NCBI GenBank assembly: GCA_963814955.1
Contig: CAWFEX010000015.1
Span: 496,001-560,000, forward strand
DNA: 64,000 bases
Origin: DATCJA01 sp963814955
Lineage (GTDB): Bacteria; Acidobacteriota; Vicinamibacteria; Vicinamibacterales; UBA2999
Direction: 5' to 3'
Shown here: positions 26,571 through 35,752 of the stretch, in pieces
Numbering within the stretch: the stretch's first letter is position 1
How the letters are laid out: each line of letters starts with the position of its first letter
The notes under the pieces: generated by a model
What the model was told of the DNA's origin: nothing
The model's database searches: none
Seen by the model: only the letters and a program-made list of their open reading frames with translations
Position numbers and translations under genes: made by a program

Positions 26571-28841
26571 ATGTCGCAAGCAGTCGCGCAGGTGGTTGAG
26601 GGGCTCAAGGCGTCGATGACCGACGGTTCGACGGTCTCCATCAACGGCAGGCCGGTCCGTCTGATCAACGTCTCGGACACCAAGGCGCGGCTCGAACTCG
26701 GGTGGCGCGTGTCGCCCAGCACCACTATCCATCTCAAGGTGGAGCCACCAGGCGGCGAACCCATCGTCATGAAGAGTCGAGTGGTGTCGGCCAGAGTGGC
26801 CACGGTCAAGGACGGCACCATAACCTACAGCGCCGAAGTGATGGTCGAGAGTCTGACCTCACCGGGTGCGCAGTCGTTTGCTCGAGCGTCGGCTCCAACA
26901 GCCGCTGCTGCCGGGAGCGCGGCAGAATCGCCGGCCAGTCGAACGACTGAAGCCGCTCCGCCCGCAGTCAGCCTACCGGCCGACCCGCCGAACGAACATT
27001 CGTCCAAGGGCTCGGGCACACACGGTGGACTGGACGCCGCGCTGGCAAAGCGCGAACTGCAGGAGGAACTGGCGGCATCTCGGACGGAACTGGCTGCCGA
27101 GCGCGAGCGGCGTGAACGCGGCGAGGAGCAGCTGAACGAGTTCGAACGACGCTACGCTCAGCAGACAGAGGCGTACGAAGGACTCCAAAGCCGGTGGGAG
27201 TCCGAGCGCACGACGTTATCGACCGAGCTGCAGGCGGCTCAGGCCAAAGTCTCCGACCTGCACGCCACTCTCGAACGGGAACGGAACGAACGCACACAGG
27301 ACCATGTAGGCGTTCAGCAAGAGTGGGAAAGCGAGCGCACCTCGCTCATGGCGGAATTGCAGGCGATTCAAGGCACAGCCGCGGACCTGCAGGCCACACT
27401 CGAGCGAGAACGAACCCAACGCGCACAGGATCATGACGGTGCACGGCGGCAGTGGGAAGACGAGCGCACGTCCCTCCTCACTGAATTGCACGCGGCCCAG
27501 TCCAAGGCGGCCGATTTACAGCTCACCGTCGAAAAGGAGCAACGGCAGCGCACCGAGGCCGCCGAAGGCGTGCAACGCCAGTGGGAAGGCGAGCGAACGA
27601 CGCTGTTGAGCGAATTGCAGTCGGCCCAGACCAAAGCGGCAGATTTGCACACCGCCATGGAGCGGGAACGGCGGGAGCGCGCGGAAGCGCACGAGGAGAT
27701 GCAGCGCCGGTGGGAATCCGAGCGTGCCGCGCTCGCGAACGAGTTACAGACGTTTCAGAACAAAGCCGCGGATTTGCACACCGCGCTCGAGCGCGAACGA
27801 CACGAACGCGCAGAGGCGCATCAGGAAGCGCAGCGCCGCTGGGAATCCGAACGCGCCGCGCTCGCGAACGAGTTACAGACCTTCCAGAACAAAGCGGCGG
27901 ACTTGCACGCCGCGCTCGAGCGCGAACGACACGAACGCGCAGAAGCGCATCAGGAAGCGCAGCGCCGCTGGGAATCCGAGCGTGCGACCCTCGCCAACGA
28001 GTTGCAGACCTCTCAGAGCAAAGCCGCAAGCTTGCACGCGCTGCTCGAGCGGGAGCGCCAGGAACATGCCGAAGCTCGTGAAAGCGAGCTGCAACGTTGG
28101 GAGAACGAGCGCACCTCGTTGTCGACCGACTTGCAGGCCGTCGAGACGCGAGCCGCCGACACCCAAGCCGCTCTTGAACGAGAGCGACAGGAACATACCC
28201 AGGCACGCGAACTCGAGCAGCGGCAGTGGGAAGGCGCGCGCAGCCACTTGCTGTCGGAGGTCCGCGCCGCAGAGGCGCAGACTGCCGAGGTGCGCAGTGC
28301 CATGGAACGAGAACGGCAGGAGCGCACGGAAGCCCATGAGGCGGATCGCCGCCGCTGGGAGACCGACCGCGCGGCCCTGCTGACAGAAGCGCGCGCGGCG
28401 GAAGCTCGCGCCGCCGACGCGGATGCGGCGCTCGAAAAGGAACGGCAGCAGAGCGTCGAAGCACTGACCGCGGAGCGAAACCGGTTCGAGTCAGTGATCG
28501 CGGAGCTGGTCGAGACGACAAACGCGCAGCAGGGCGAATACGACACGCTGCTCGCGCGCATGTCCGCCATCGAAGCGGAAGCACAGCACCTCAAGGAGCG
28601 GTACGAAGCAGAGCGGGTCGCGCGACAGGATGCCTGGGAACAGGCGCGAACCGACTGGAGTGCGGTCAGGCGGGCGATGGAGACTCACGTGCAGACGGCT
28701 GAAGCGCTGTGTGCAACGCACCAGGAGGCGGCTCGCGCGCTGCGTACCCAGGGCGAGATTCTCACGGACCTGCTCGGCATCGACACAGGCGCGCCACGCA
28801 TCAAACGCGACGCGTCAGAGTCTGAGAAGACGACTACCTAA
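26571..28841 (+). CDS. PilZ-like domain plus long coiled coil with ten 43-residue repeats
   Basis: A 756-residue protein. Residues 1-105 form a small beta domain with a degenerate PilZ look (SINGRPVRLINVSDTKARLEL) but lacking the RxxxR c-di-GMP motif. A low-complexity Ala/Pro linker follows, then a highly charged coiled coil. From residue 208 to 637 the coil consists of ten tandem units of exactly 43 residues starting RWESER..L and ending ERERxERxEAHxxxQR. Units five and six are almost identical, also at DNA level. The start at 26571 is preceded by GAGGTG. It may be a cytoplasmic scaffold or a cell-polarity factor; no function is claimed. Confidence 0.75.
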   Translation: MSQAVAQVVEGLKASMTDGSTVSINGRPVRLINVSDTKARLELGWRVSPSTTIHLKVEPPGGEPIVMKSRVVSARVATVKDGTITYSAEVMVESLTSPGAQSFARASAPTAAAAGSAAESPASRTTEAAPPAVSLPADPPNEHSSKGSGTHGGLDAALAKRELQEELAASRTELAAERERRERGEEQLNEFERRYAQQTEAYEGLQSRWESERTTLSTELQAAQAKVSDLHATLERERNERTQDHVGVQQEWESERTSLMAELQAIQGTAADLQATLERERTQRAQDHDGARRQWEDERTSLLTELHAAQSKAADLQLTVEKEQRQRTEAAEGVQRQWEGERTTLLSELQSAQTKAADLHTAMERERRERAEAHEEMQRRWESERAALANELQTFQNKAADLHTALERERHERAEAHQEAQRRWESERAALANELQTFQNKAADLHAALERERHERAEAHQEAQRRWESERATLANELQTSQSKAASLHALLERERQEHAEARESELQRWENERTSLSTDLQAVETRAADTQAALERERQEHTQARELEQRQWEGARSHLLSEVRAAEAQTAEVRSAMERERQERTEAHEADRRRWETDRAALLTEARAAEARAADADAALEKERQQSVEALTAERNRFESVIAELVETTNAQQGEYDTLLARMSAIEAEAQHLKERYEAERVARQDAWEQARTDWSAVRRAMETHVQTAEALCATHQEAARALRTQGEILTDLLGIDTGAPRIKRDASESEKTTT
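27192..28481 (+). repeat. Ten 129-bp tandem coding repeats
   Basis: Each unit encodes 43 residues. Copies five and six (about 27708-27965) differ at only a handful of bases, which points to a recent duplication; outer copies are more diverged. Confidence 0.8.
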
Positions 28842-28848
28842 GCGGGAT

Positions 28849-28869
28849 CGCGCACGCTGAGCGTGCGCG
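28849..28869. repeat. REP-like hairpin
   Basis: CGCGCACGC-TGA-GCGTGCGCG followed by CTAC, placed right after the coiled-coil gene. Confidence 0.75.
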
Positions 28870-28945
28870 CTACTACGTAAAGTCGTAGACGTGGTGCTGC
28901 CGGCTTGGGACAGCCTTGGCGGAGGTGGACCCGACCCAGATCCTC

Positions 28946-29609
28946 TCACCGCGCGAAACAGTAGAAGCGCCCCGCGCCGCCCCGCGGTGCCGTATTCGAG
29001 CAGTTCAAGTTCGTATGCGCGGCGTTCCACGACGAAAGCGCGCCGGCGGTGTTCTGGTTCGGACCAAAACCGTCGGAGTGCCCTACTTGCGCAGCCACCG
29101 TCGTGGAATCGGACGTCCAGTCCGAGCACGTCAATCCGCGAGCCACCGTTCCGTCAGCATTCGACCCGGTGAGAATGTCGTGCTCGGTCGGACCCGGTGA
29201 GCCGGTCCACTGGCCGTTGATGCGCCGTCCGCGTTCGTCCACGAATACGGAGACGTCACCCGATTCGGGAATGGAGCTCGGCCACGTTGTTCGCCACGAG
29301 GATTCCGTTCGCGTTGTACCAGGGTCCCGTGCCGATGCGGTCTCGCGCGTGCGTCGGCATGTTGCCATTCGCCGAGTCCTGCTCGACGCTCAGGTACGCG
29401 CGCCACGCGCGGCCGGTGTGCCCAGCCGCGCCGGCGAGCCGCTGACATGTGAAATCGGCGCCCGCGAGTCCTCCGAGATTTCCGGTGACACTCGTGACGC
29501 TCGTGACGAAGAAGCCCACCGGCTGACCGGACGGCCCGGTCGGCGGGTCTGCCCTGCACCCGGCGCCAATCAGGATCGCGATGAGAAGCAGTGTGCGTTT
29601 CATGAGCAT
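28946..29609 (-). pseudogene. Lipoprotein with DUF1554/endostatin-like lectin fold, one frameshift
   Basis: The first frame gives a lipoprotein signal (LLLIAILIGAGC, lipobox Cys at 18) and the start of the domain (NLGGLAGADFTCQRLAGAAG, then ARDRIGTGPWYNANG) up to HSRIG. The second frame continues VSVFVDERGRRINGQW, HDILTGSNADGT, LTCSDWTSD and ends GGAGRFYCFAR, a typical family ending. Dropping one G of the GGG at 29259-29261 joins them in frame (HSRIGDVSVFVDERG). The corrected protein is about 220 residues and would sit on the outer membrane. Ligand unknown. Confidence 0.72.
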
Positions 29610-29677
29610 TGAGGAAGTCGCACGTTCGACGCCGCCATGGCGTCACAACCCGAGCGAGGAGCGGATTATAGGGGATC

Positions 29678-31912
29678 TTATGCAGGAAGGCCCAGCAGGT
29701 GCGGACCGTCCGAGGCGCGAAACGTGTCGAGCGCCTGCTGCTGCAGTTCTTCCGCACGCCGGAGGATCTGCTTGAAGTCGGCCGCCCCGCGCAGAGGGGC
29801 GAAGCGTGGGTCGTGGGCCAGCGCCAAGGCTGGATGGAATCCCCCGGCGACCGAGCGCTCCAGAAGCCCGAGCGCTCCGTCGTAATCGCCTGCCTGTGCG
29901 AAGAACCCGGCCCAATGAAAGAACGCCTCGGCATCGGCGAATCCCGAGTCGATTACGCGGTGAGTGTGACGAATCACCTCATCGGGTCTCCCCTCCAGAA
30001 ATGCGACCATGCCCTCCAGAAGGTGGTGAAACGACGGATGCAGCCCACGCGCGGCGGCCGCCCGCAACAGGTTCAACCCTTCGGAGGCACGACCGAGCTG
30101 AAGCAGCGCAATAACCGTTGTGAATGGCGGATCGCTCCGGTCGGTGGCGATCGCCTGCTCCCAGTCGCCTTTCAGGAAATACGTCTGTGCAACGCTGGTC
30201 ACGATGGCGGGATCGAGGCTGCGGGCGCGCTCGTACGCGGCAACTGACGCGTCGAGAAGGCCGCAATAGCGGCATGCGTGCACGAGGCCGGCGAACAACT
30301 CGGGCTCGGATGCCGCGCGGCGCACGCGCTCGAGCAGCCTGGCGACGGCCTCCCGGGCACGTCCCGCGTCGACTTCCACATGCGCGTAGAGATTGTGGGC
30401 GAGCGACAAGTCGGGATTGAGCTCGAGGGCCCGCTTCAGCGCGTTGATGCCCAGCTCGAAATTCGCCTCTGCCTCCGACGGGGCGCCGTACTTGCCCAGC
30501 AGCCGATAGCAACGGCCGAGCCGTGCCCACGCGGGCGCAAACCGCGGATCGCGTTCGACGCAGCGGAGATACAGATCGCGCGCGGCCGGCCATTGTTTCG
30601 CGTCGAGTTGCATCTGGTTTGCGCGCAAGTAGTGCTCGTACGCCTCGGGACTGGCTGGCGCGTCGCGATTGATTCGACCTTGATCCGCGGGCGTCAACGA
30701 CAGCGACAGCGACTCGACGATTGAATTGGCGAGCGAGTCCTGCAGCTGAAAGATTTCTCCATTCGCCGACTGAGACGTCATGGCACGGAGGAGGGTGCCG
30801 GAAGGCGCCTGGACGAGCTGTGCGCTCACGCGTACCTGGCTGCCGCTGCTCAGCAGCGTCCCGACCAGGACGACATCCACGTCCAGTGCCGTGGCCAACG
30901 CGGACATGTCGGCGGTGTCGCCGGCAAAGCGCGACGCCGCGGCGGTCGAGCGAACGACGAGCGATGGAAGCCCCGAGAGCGCCGAACTGATCGCATCCGG
31001 CAGGCTGAACGCCAGAAACTCGATGGCCGGATCCGGCCGCAAGAGGCGAAACGGCAGCACGACAAGACGCGACATCGGCCGCACGCGTGTGACGGCGCCG
31101 TTGTCGATGGCGAGCGCCTTCAGATCGTCTGCGAAGATGTCCGCCGTCTGATACCGTTCCTGGACGGACTTGCGCAGGGCGCGATGCACGACGCGGTCGA
31201 TGCCGACGACGCCGGGTGAGCCGGCAAGGGCCGGCGGCTCGTCGTGCACGATCGCGCGGGCGACGTCGAACACCGAGTCGCCCCGAAACGGGCGTTTGCC
31301 GGCGAGCATTTCGTACAACACGATGCCGAGGGTGAAGAGATCGCTTCGTGCGTCGCCGGTCTTCCCCTCGATGATCTCGGGCGCCATATAGCTCGGCGTG
31401 CCCAGCAGCATTCCGGGCATCGTGAGGGGGCTGTCAGCCGGCCCTGTCTCCCGGAGCAGCGGCCTGGCGAGTCCGAAATCGAGCAGTTTCACGCCGTGCG
31501 TCGACAGAAAGATATTGGAGGGCTTCAGATCGCGATGAATGATCCCCTTCCGATGCAGGGACGCCAGGGCGCTCAACACCGCCAGCGCCGTCTGAATGGC
31601 TTCACGCGCCGGCAGCGGGCCGCGGCCAAGCCGCCCGCTCAGCGGCTCGCCCTCGAGGAGCTCCATCGTCAGAAACAGCCCGTCCTGGTCTTCGTCAATC
31701 TCGTACAGCTGACACACATTGGGATGATTGACGCTCGACGCCGCGCGCGCCTCCCGCCAGAAACGCTCGTGCGCCTGACCGTGGATCAGGTCGTGGCGTA
31801 TTCGCTTGATGGCGACCGGTCGATCGAGGCGCTCATCATGGGCGGCGTACACGACGCCCATGCCGCCCTCTCCGAGCTTACGTACGATGCGATACCGACC
31901 CGATGATTCCAC
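29678..31912 (-). CDS. PknB-type serine/threonine kinase with C-terminal TPR repeats
   Basis: A 744-residue signalling protein. The kinase domain at residues 7-270 has the Gly loop GEGGMG (14-19), Lys36, HRDLKPSN (126-133) and DFG (145-147), so it should be active. No transmembrane segment follows. Residues 285-430 form a TolB-N/adenylate-cyclase-associated-type domain starting MSRLVVLPFRLLRPDP. From about 440 to the end there are several TPR units for protein contacts. This layout is common in Acidobacteriota. Downstream of the kinase gene and in the same orientation lies the lipoprotein gene. Confidence 0.93.
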   Translation of the reverse strand: MESSGRYRIVRKLGEGGMGVVYAAHDERLDRPVAIKRIRHDLIHGQAHERFWREARAASSVNHPNVCQLYEIDEDQDGLFLTMELLEGEPLSGRLGRGPLPAREAIQTALAVLSALASLHRKGIIHRDLKPSNIFLSTHGVKLLDFGLARPLLRETGPADSPLTMPGMLLGTPSYMAPEIIEGKTGDARSDLFTLGIVLYEMLAGKRPFRGDSVFDVARAIVHDEPPALAGSPGVVGIDRVVHRALRKSVQERYQTADIFADDLKALAIDNGAVTRVRPMSRLVVLPFRLLRPDPAIEFLAFSLPDAISSALSGLPSLVVRSTAAASRFAGDTADMSALATALDVDVVLVGTLLSSGSQVRVSAQLVQAPSGTLLRAMTSQSANGEIFQLQDSLANSIVESLSLSLTPADQGRINRDAPASPEAYEHYLRANQMQLDAKQWPAARDLYLRCVERDPRFAPAWARLGRCYRLLGKYGAPSEAEANFELGINALKRALELNPDLSLAHNLYAHVEVDAGRAREAVARLLERVRRAASEPELFAGLVHACRYCGLLDASVAAYERARSLDPAIVTSVAQTYFLKGDWEQAIATDRSDPPFTTVIALLQLGRASEGLNLLRAAAARGLHPSFHHLLEGMVAFLEGRPDEVIRHTHRVIDSGFADAEAFFHWAGFFAQAGDYDGALGLLERSVAGGFHPALALAHDPRFAPLRGAADFKQILRRAEELQQQALDTFRASDGPHLLGLPA

Positions 31913-31981
31913 GGACGAGTTCCAGATTGAATAATCCCACAGCTGCCGCCGCGCGATGCACCGCGTGAGGCAGCGGACGAT

Positions 31982-32293
31982 TCAGGACCGCTGCGTCAAC
32001 TCGCGGAGCAAATCGAGCAGTCGCTGGAGGTCCTGAGGAACCGGGTCGCTCACTTCGACCGTGTGATGCCGATCTCCGTCTGCAACTGTGATGGTGTGGG
32101 TCTGGAAATCGGCGGCGCCTCGTCGCGCAGGGGTGCGCGCAGGCAGATCGAAAAACCGGACGGCGCTGAGCAGATCCTGAATCTCCCGTTGACGGTCGGC
32201 CGGAAGCGTCGACACGTCGAGCACCTTTGGCGCGGCAAGTCCGGGAAAGTAGGCAACGCCCCCGGTGGTCTTGAACGTGATTTGCATGGGCAT
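31982..32293 (-). CDS. Emfourin-type inhibitor of the adjacent M4 protease
   Basis: A 103-residue soluble protein, MPMQITFKTTGGVAYFPGL at the start and PVPQDLQRLLDLLREL at the end, matching the emfourin family. Emfourins are cytoplasmic slow-binding inhibitors of protealysin-like metalloproteases and are encoded next to them. Here the gene lies just downstream of a protealysin-like gene in the same orientation. The pair fits a protease-inhibitor module. A composite repeat (32302-32411) lies between the two. Confidence 0.8.
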   Translation of the reverse strand: MPMQITFKTTGGVAYFPGLAAPKVLDVSTLPADRQREIQDLLSAVRFFDLPARTPARRGAADFQTHTITVADGDRHHTVEVSDPVPQDLQRLLDLLRELTQRS

Positions 32294-32301
32294 TCAGAGT
32301 C

Positions 32302-32411
32302 CCTGGGGTGCCTACGGCGCGTCAGTAGGGCGCGGCTTTACGGCGCGCCAGGCGGGCCGTCAAGGCCCGCCTTACGGTTATCACACGGCTCCAGACACCC
32401 CAGGCACTCTA
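32302..32411. repeat. Composite cloverleaf repeat, second copy
   Basis: Core 32326-32376 is nearly the same as the core at 17062-17110 (outer stem GTAGGGCG, inner hairpin GCGCGGC loop and GGCGGGCC/GGCCCGCC). It is flanked by an inverted GGGTGCCTACGG unit on the left and 9-bp CCAGGCACT units on the right, as in the first copy. It separates the protealysin and emfourin genes. Confidence 0.75.
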
Positions 32412-32414
32412 GCA

Positions 32415-33500
32415 CTACGTGAGGATCGCCGCGCCTCCGACTGAAATGCCGACGTCCTCCCATGCAGTTGCCACCACAGACTTTTCGATGCTGCCGGGGC
32501 CGAACAGCCGTCCGGCGTTGGCAACTGTCAGCGAGGCAAAGCGTTTGAAGCCCGAGTTCGTGCGCAGCCGCGAATCACGCAGTGTCTCGTACCAGATGCG
32601 CCCGGTCTTCTCCCAGGCAAATCCTCCCAGCCGTGTGGCTGCGAGATAGAACGCGTGATTCGGAATCCCCGAATTGATGTGCACGCCGCCGTTGTCTTCG
32701 TAGGTGCGCACGAAATCCCGCATGTGCGCCGGCTGCGGGTCCCTGCCGAGCACCGGATCGTTGTAGGCCGAACCAGGCTCCTTCATCGAGCGAAGTGCCA
32801 CACCTTGCACGCCCGGGGCAAGCAAGCCTTCGCCGATGAGCCAGTCAGCGGCACCGGCGGCTTGGTTCCGGCGCGCCTGCTTCACCAGAGACCCGAATAC
32901 GTCGGACATCGACTCGTTCAATGCACCCGGTTGAAACAGGTAGGCGAGCTGCGCTTCGTCTTCTGTGACCCCATGGCCGAGCTCATGGCCGATGATGTCG
33001 ACCGCGATTGTGAACCGATTGAAGAGACGCCCGTCACCATCGCCAAACACCATCTGCTGACTGTTCCAGAACGCATTGTTGTAACTCTGGCCGAAATGCA
33101 CTGTGGCGTCGAGCGGCATGCCTTCGTCGTCGATCGAGTTGCGGCCGTACACACTCCAGAAGAAATTCCAGGTGTCGGTCAGCCCATCGAACGCCTCGTT
33201 GACGGCGACATCGCGGCTCGGCGGATCGCCCTCTCCACGAACGCGCCGGCCGGGCAACTGCTGCGAGTGGTCGGCATCATAAATTGTGCAGCGCTTCTCA
33301 CCAGGCTGCGCCAGCGCCTCAACCGAGGGCGCCGTCTCGAACGTGCGTGCGGACGCGCGGAACGCGCGCAGTGTTGCGTCGATGGACAGCGTGTTCGCGG
33401 CCATCTGACGCTGTTCGGGAGTCCCCTTCTCCACAATGGATCGCAGGATGTGCGGCGGCAGAATGCAGAAGATCGAATGGCGTCTGGAACTGGTGCACAT
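32415..33500 (-). CDS. Protealysin-like M4 metalloprotease
   Basis: A 361-residue thermolysin-family protease. The short protealysin-type propeptide includes HSIFCILPPHILRSI (residues 8-22), which covers the PPL-like motif. The catalytic domain has HELGH at 172-176 and the third zinc ligand Glu196 in GALNESMSDVFG, with the later His in NSGIPNHAFYLAA. There is no signal peptide, as usual in this subfamily. The ATG at 33500 is preceded by AAGGAG; a longer upstream reading frame lacks family similarity. Known relatives cleave actin or take part in competition and host interaction; the role here is not known. Confidence 0.9.
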   Translation of the reverse strand: MCTSSRRHSIFCILPPHILRSIVEKGTPEQRQMAANTLSIDATLRAFRASARTFETAPSVEALAQPGEKRCTIYDADHSQQLPGRRVRGEGDPPSRDVAVNEAFDGLTDTWNFFWSVYGRNSIDDEGMPLDATVHFGQSYNNAFWNSQQMVFGDGDGRLFNRFTIAVDIIGHELGHGVTEDEAQLAYLFQPGALNESMSDVFGSLVKQARRNQAAGAADWLIGEGLLAPGVQGVALRSMKEPGSAYNDPVLGRDPQPAHMRDFVRTYEDNGGVHINSGIPNHAFYLAATRLGGFAWEKTGRIWYETLRDSRLRTNSGFKRFASLTVANAGRLFGPGSIEKSVVATAWEDVGISVGGAAILT

Positions 33501-33725
33501 GGTGGGCTCCTTTTTCACGAACGTATGGTGCGATCCGGTTGCGGGGGGAACGCAACCTACCGCGTTTATGCCGAGAGCACAAGACCGAAACCGCGCGTGC
33601 GCCAACGTATTGCTGAGGCACAGCGTGTGCAACCGCATACTTACGTACGGGTGCGCTTCTTCATGACCTAACGTTGCAGAGGCGAAAAGGGAACAGGACC
33701 GCGAGGTGGGTCGAGGCGGGACTCG

Positions 33726-33905
33726 CTAGCTCCCGCCTCGCGTTCGTTTCTGCTCTTCGAGCCAATGTCGGCTGACCGGCTCGATCTCGAGTGTGGCGCC
33801 GCGCAACCGAAACGCCGTCCACACCAGGGGAATTGCGAGAAGAACCGCCACTCCCACGTAAATCCAGTTCTGCATTCCAAGCTGAACCGAAATCCAGTTG
33901 TCCAT
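33726..33905 (-). CDS. Small single-pass membrane protein
   Basis: About 59 residues from ATG 33905: a hydrophobic segment (WIYVGVAVLLAIPLVWTAF) followed by a charged cytoplasmic tail with RHWLEEQKRTRGGS. Alternative starts are GTG 33956 and ATG 33875. The start region is a tandem 30-bp duplication (SVQLDMDNWI / SVQLGMQNWI), so two near-identical start contexts exist. It is followed by no clear partner; another tiny membrane protein gene lies just upstream. Confidence 0.45.
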   Translation of the reverse strand: MDNWISVQLGMQNWIYVGVAVLLAIPLVWTAFRLRGATLEIEPVSRHWLEEQKRTRGGS

Positions 33906-34013
33906 ATCAAGCTGAACCGAGAGCGCAACGGCCGTGCCTCGTGCATCGATGTGCACAGACGGCGCGTTCAGTGAAACCGACGCCAGGACCCAATGTCCAT
34001 GGCGACCTGACGC

Positions 34014-34172
34014 TTACAGACTTGCGGAAGTGTGCTGGCTCGACGCGGCGAGGCGTTCGGCCTGGCGGCCGAGTGTCATAAGGCGAAATAACAGGCCAAG
34101 CATGCCCTTGGCGGCCACCAATGTCGTCAGCAGTGAGCCGAGGAGCAACGCGAGGATGATGAACTGGTCCAT
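34014..34172 (-). CDS. Tiny membrane protein, 52 residues
   Basis: ATG 34172 to TAA 34016-34014. It has one hydrophobic stretch (FIILALLLGSLLTTLVAA) and a basic tail (GRQAERLAASSQ). It lies in the same direction as the small membrane protein at 33726-33905. No function recognised. Confidence 0.4.
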   Translation of the reverse strand: MDQFIILALLLGSLLTTLVAAKGMLGLLFRLMTLGRQAERLAASSQHTSASL

Positions 34173-34264
34173 GCTTCGTCTATCGGCCGATCCATTCAGC
34201 CATAACAGTGTGGAGCATGCGACGTGCCACGTGTGCGGCCTGTCCAGCTCGACGTTCTCTTCAC

Positions 34265-34312
34265 CTAGGCACCCCAGGCACCTTAGGCACCCCAGGCACC
34301 CTACGCACTCTC
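34265..34312. repeat. 9-bp tandem array (CCAGGCACC)
   Basis: Five units of the type yyAGGCACC ending in GCACTCT. It resembles the right flank of the composite elements at 17.1 and 32.4 kb but has no cloverleaf core. It sits directly in front of a lipoprotein start codon. Confidence 0.75.
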
Positions 34313-34320
34313 ATGCAGTT

Positions 34321-34803
34321 ATGCTCTTGGGCGTGCACGGTCGCCTGGTCCTCTTCGCATTTTTCGTCGCTGTCGCCGCTTCCGCATGTGACGAAAAGAC
34401 CGGACCGTCATCTCCGACATCAGCCTCGAGGGTGGCGACGGTCCGCATCGTGCTCGCCGGGTCCACGACGCGACGTTCCGATCTTCCAGCTTCCGCCGAT
34501 GCGTGCGTGAATGGCGTCGGCGTCACGCATATCCATCCAAGCTGGCGCAGCTTCGCGGCAATTCCTCTTCAGCCGGTGCCGCCGGACCGGTACGAAATCC
34601 TGCTCGCCGACGTGCCCGTCAACACGCGTGTGTCGTTCCGGATCAACGACCAGAACTCGTGTGACGAGAACCCCACCGGTGCGGTGACACGCAACGTCCT
34701 GGCGAACGATATCCGCCTGGCTCAGAACACCACCACGCCGGGAAACGGCGATGAGCCCGGTTTCGCGTTCATCGTTTCGTCAAACGGAACGGTCACCCAG
34801 TAA
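34321..34803 (+). CDS. Putative lipoprotein
   Basis: A 160-residue protein with a lipoprotein signal (VLFAFFVAVAASAC, lipobox Cys near 24) followed by DEKTGPSSPTSASR, a common acidobacterial linker, and a domain of unknown type with ACVNGVGVTHIHPSWRSF and SFRINDQNSCDENPTGAV. The start could also be the GTG 12 bases later. No ribosome site is evident, since a 9-bp repeat array occupies the upstream region. No function recognised. Confidence 0.6.
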   Translation: MLLGVHGRLVLFAFFVAVAASACDEKTGPSSPTSASRVATVRIVLAGSTTRRSDLPASADACVNGVGVTHIHPSWRSFAAIPLQPVPPDRYEILLADVPVNTRVSFRINDQNSCDENPTGAVTRNVLANDIRLAQNTTTPGNGDEPGFAFIVSSNGTVTQ

Positions 34804-34877
34804 CGACTGCCCCGTCCAGGTGTCAGGGCAGGTGCATTTTCGGCGCATAATCATGCGGATCCGGAGAAGGAGGAATC

Positions 34878-35745
34878 ATGCGGTGGACCAGTCGATTGGT
34901 GTTCAGTACCGCTTGGTGTCTTCCTGTGCGCCCTTCCTGCGGCCGCGCAGTCGCATCGAGTGACCGTCGTCAAGGATCTCGACTACGTTCCCGAGGTCGA
35001 GTACGCCGACGGTAAGGACCGTCTCGACCTCTACATTCCGCAAGGCGTCGCCAACGCGCCGGTCATCTTCTCCCTGCACGGCGGAGCGTTGTCGATCGGC
35101 GATCGGAGCGAGGACACGTTCGTCGGCCGGCGGCTCGGCGCAGCGGGCTTTCTCACCGTTGTGACCAGCTACCGCCTGTCGCCGCAGGTGTCGCATCCTG
35201 CACACGTCGAGGACGCCGCGGCCGCGTTCGCATGGGTCAAGCGCAATATCGCGCGGCACGGAGGCGACCCCAATCGCATCATCGTCATTGGGCATTCCGC
35301 AGGGGCGTACCTGGCCATGCTTCTCGCGACCGATTCCCGCTACCTTGCGGCGCACAAACTGTCGCCGCGCGACATCAAGGGCCTCGTGCCCGTGAGCGGA
35401 TTCTTCTGGGTGGATAAACCGGGTGTCGCACCCGACCGTCCAACCTACGTGTGGGGCACGGACAGGAAAGTGTGGGCCGACTCCTCTCCGGCACGCCACC
35501 TTCGTGCGGACTTGCCGCCGGTGCTTCTCATTGACACGGATGGCGACGAAGACTGGCGGCAGCAGCAGAATGTCGACATGGCCGCGGCGCTCCGCGCCGC
35601 AGGCAACAAGGATGTGTCCACGCACAAGGTCAAGGGACGAACTCACATGAGCGTCTGGACGAGCATGCTCGATGGAGAGTCCGAAGAAACCTCGTCGTGG
35701 ATCCTGGCGTTTGCAAAGCGCATCGTCGGCGACAAGAGCAATTGA
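34878..35745 (+). pseudogene. Exported alpha/beta-hydrolase (esterase), signal peptide frameshifted
   Basis: A strong ribosome site (GGAGAAGGAGG) precedes ATG 34878, which starts a signal peptide (MRWTSRLVFST). The second half of that signal (LGVFLCALPAAAQ) lies in the next frame, together with the whole enzyme. One surplus base near 34911 explains this. The mature enzyme has HGGALSIGDRSED, the nucleophile elbow GHSAGA near residue 115, Asp in LLIDTDGDEDW and His in KGRTHMSV, a BD-FAE/carboxylesterase-like set. If the shift is real, translation could still start at GTG 34960 as a cytoplasmic form. The FMN dehydrogenase gene follows after seven bases. Confidence 0.75.
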
Positions 35746-35752
35746 GGTCGTC

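Noticed and set aside
27192..28481. 129-bp tandem repeats considered as a CRISPR or satellite array
   Set aside because: The repeats are in frame within one coding sequence with no unique spacers.
27523..28584. Minus-strand reading frame over the coiled-coil gene
   Set aside because: Arg/Pro/Ala-rich shadow created by the repeated coding DNA.
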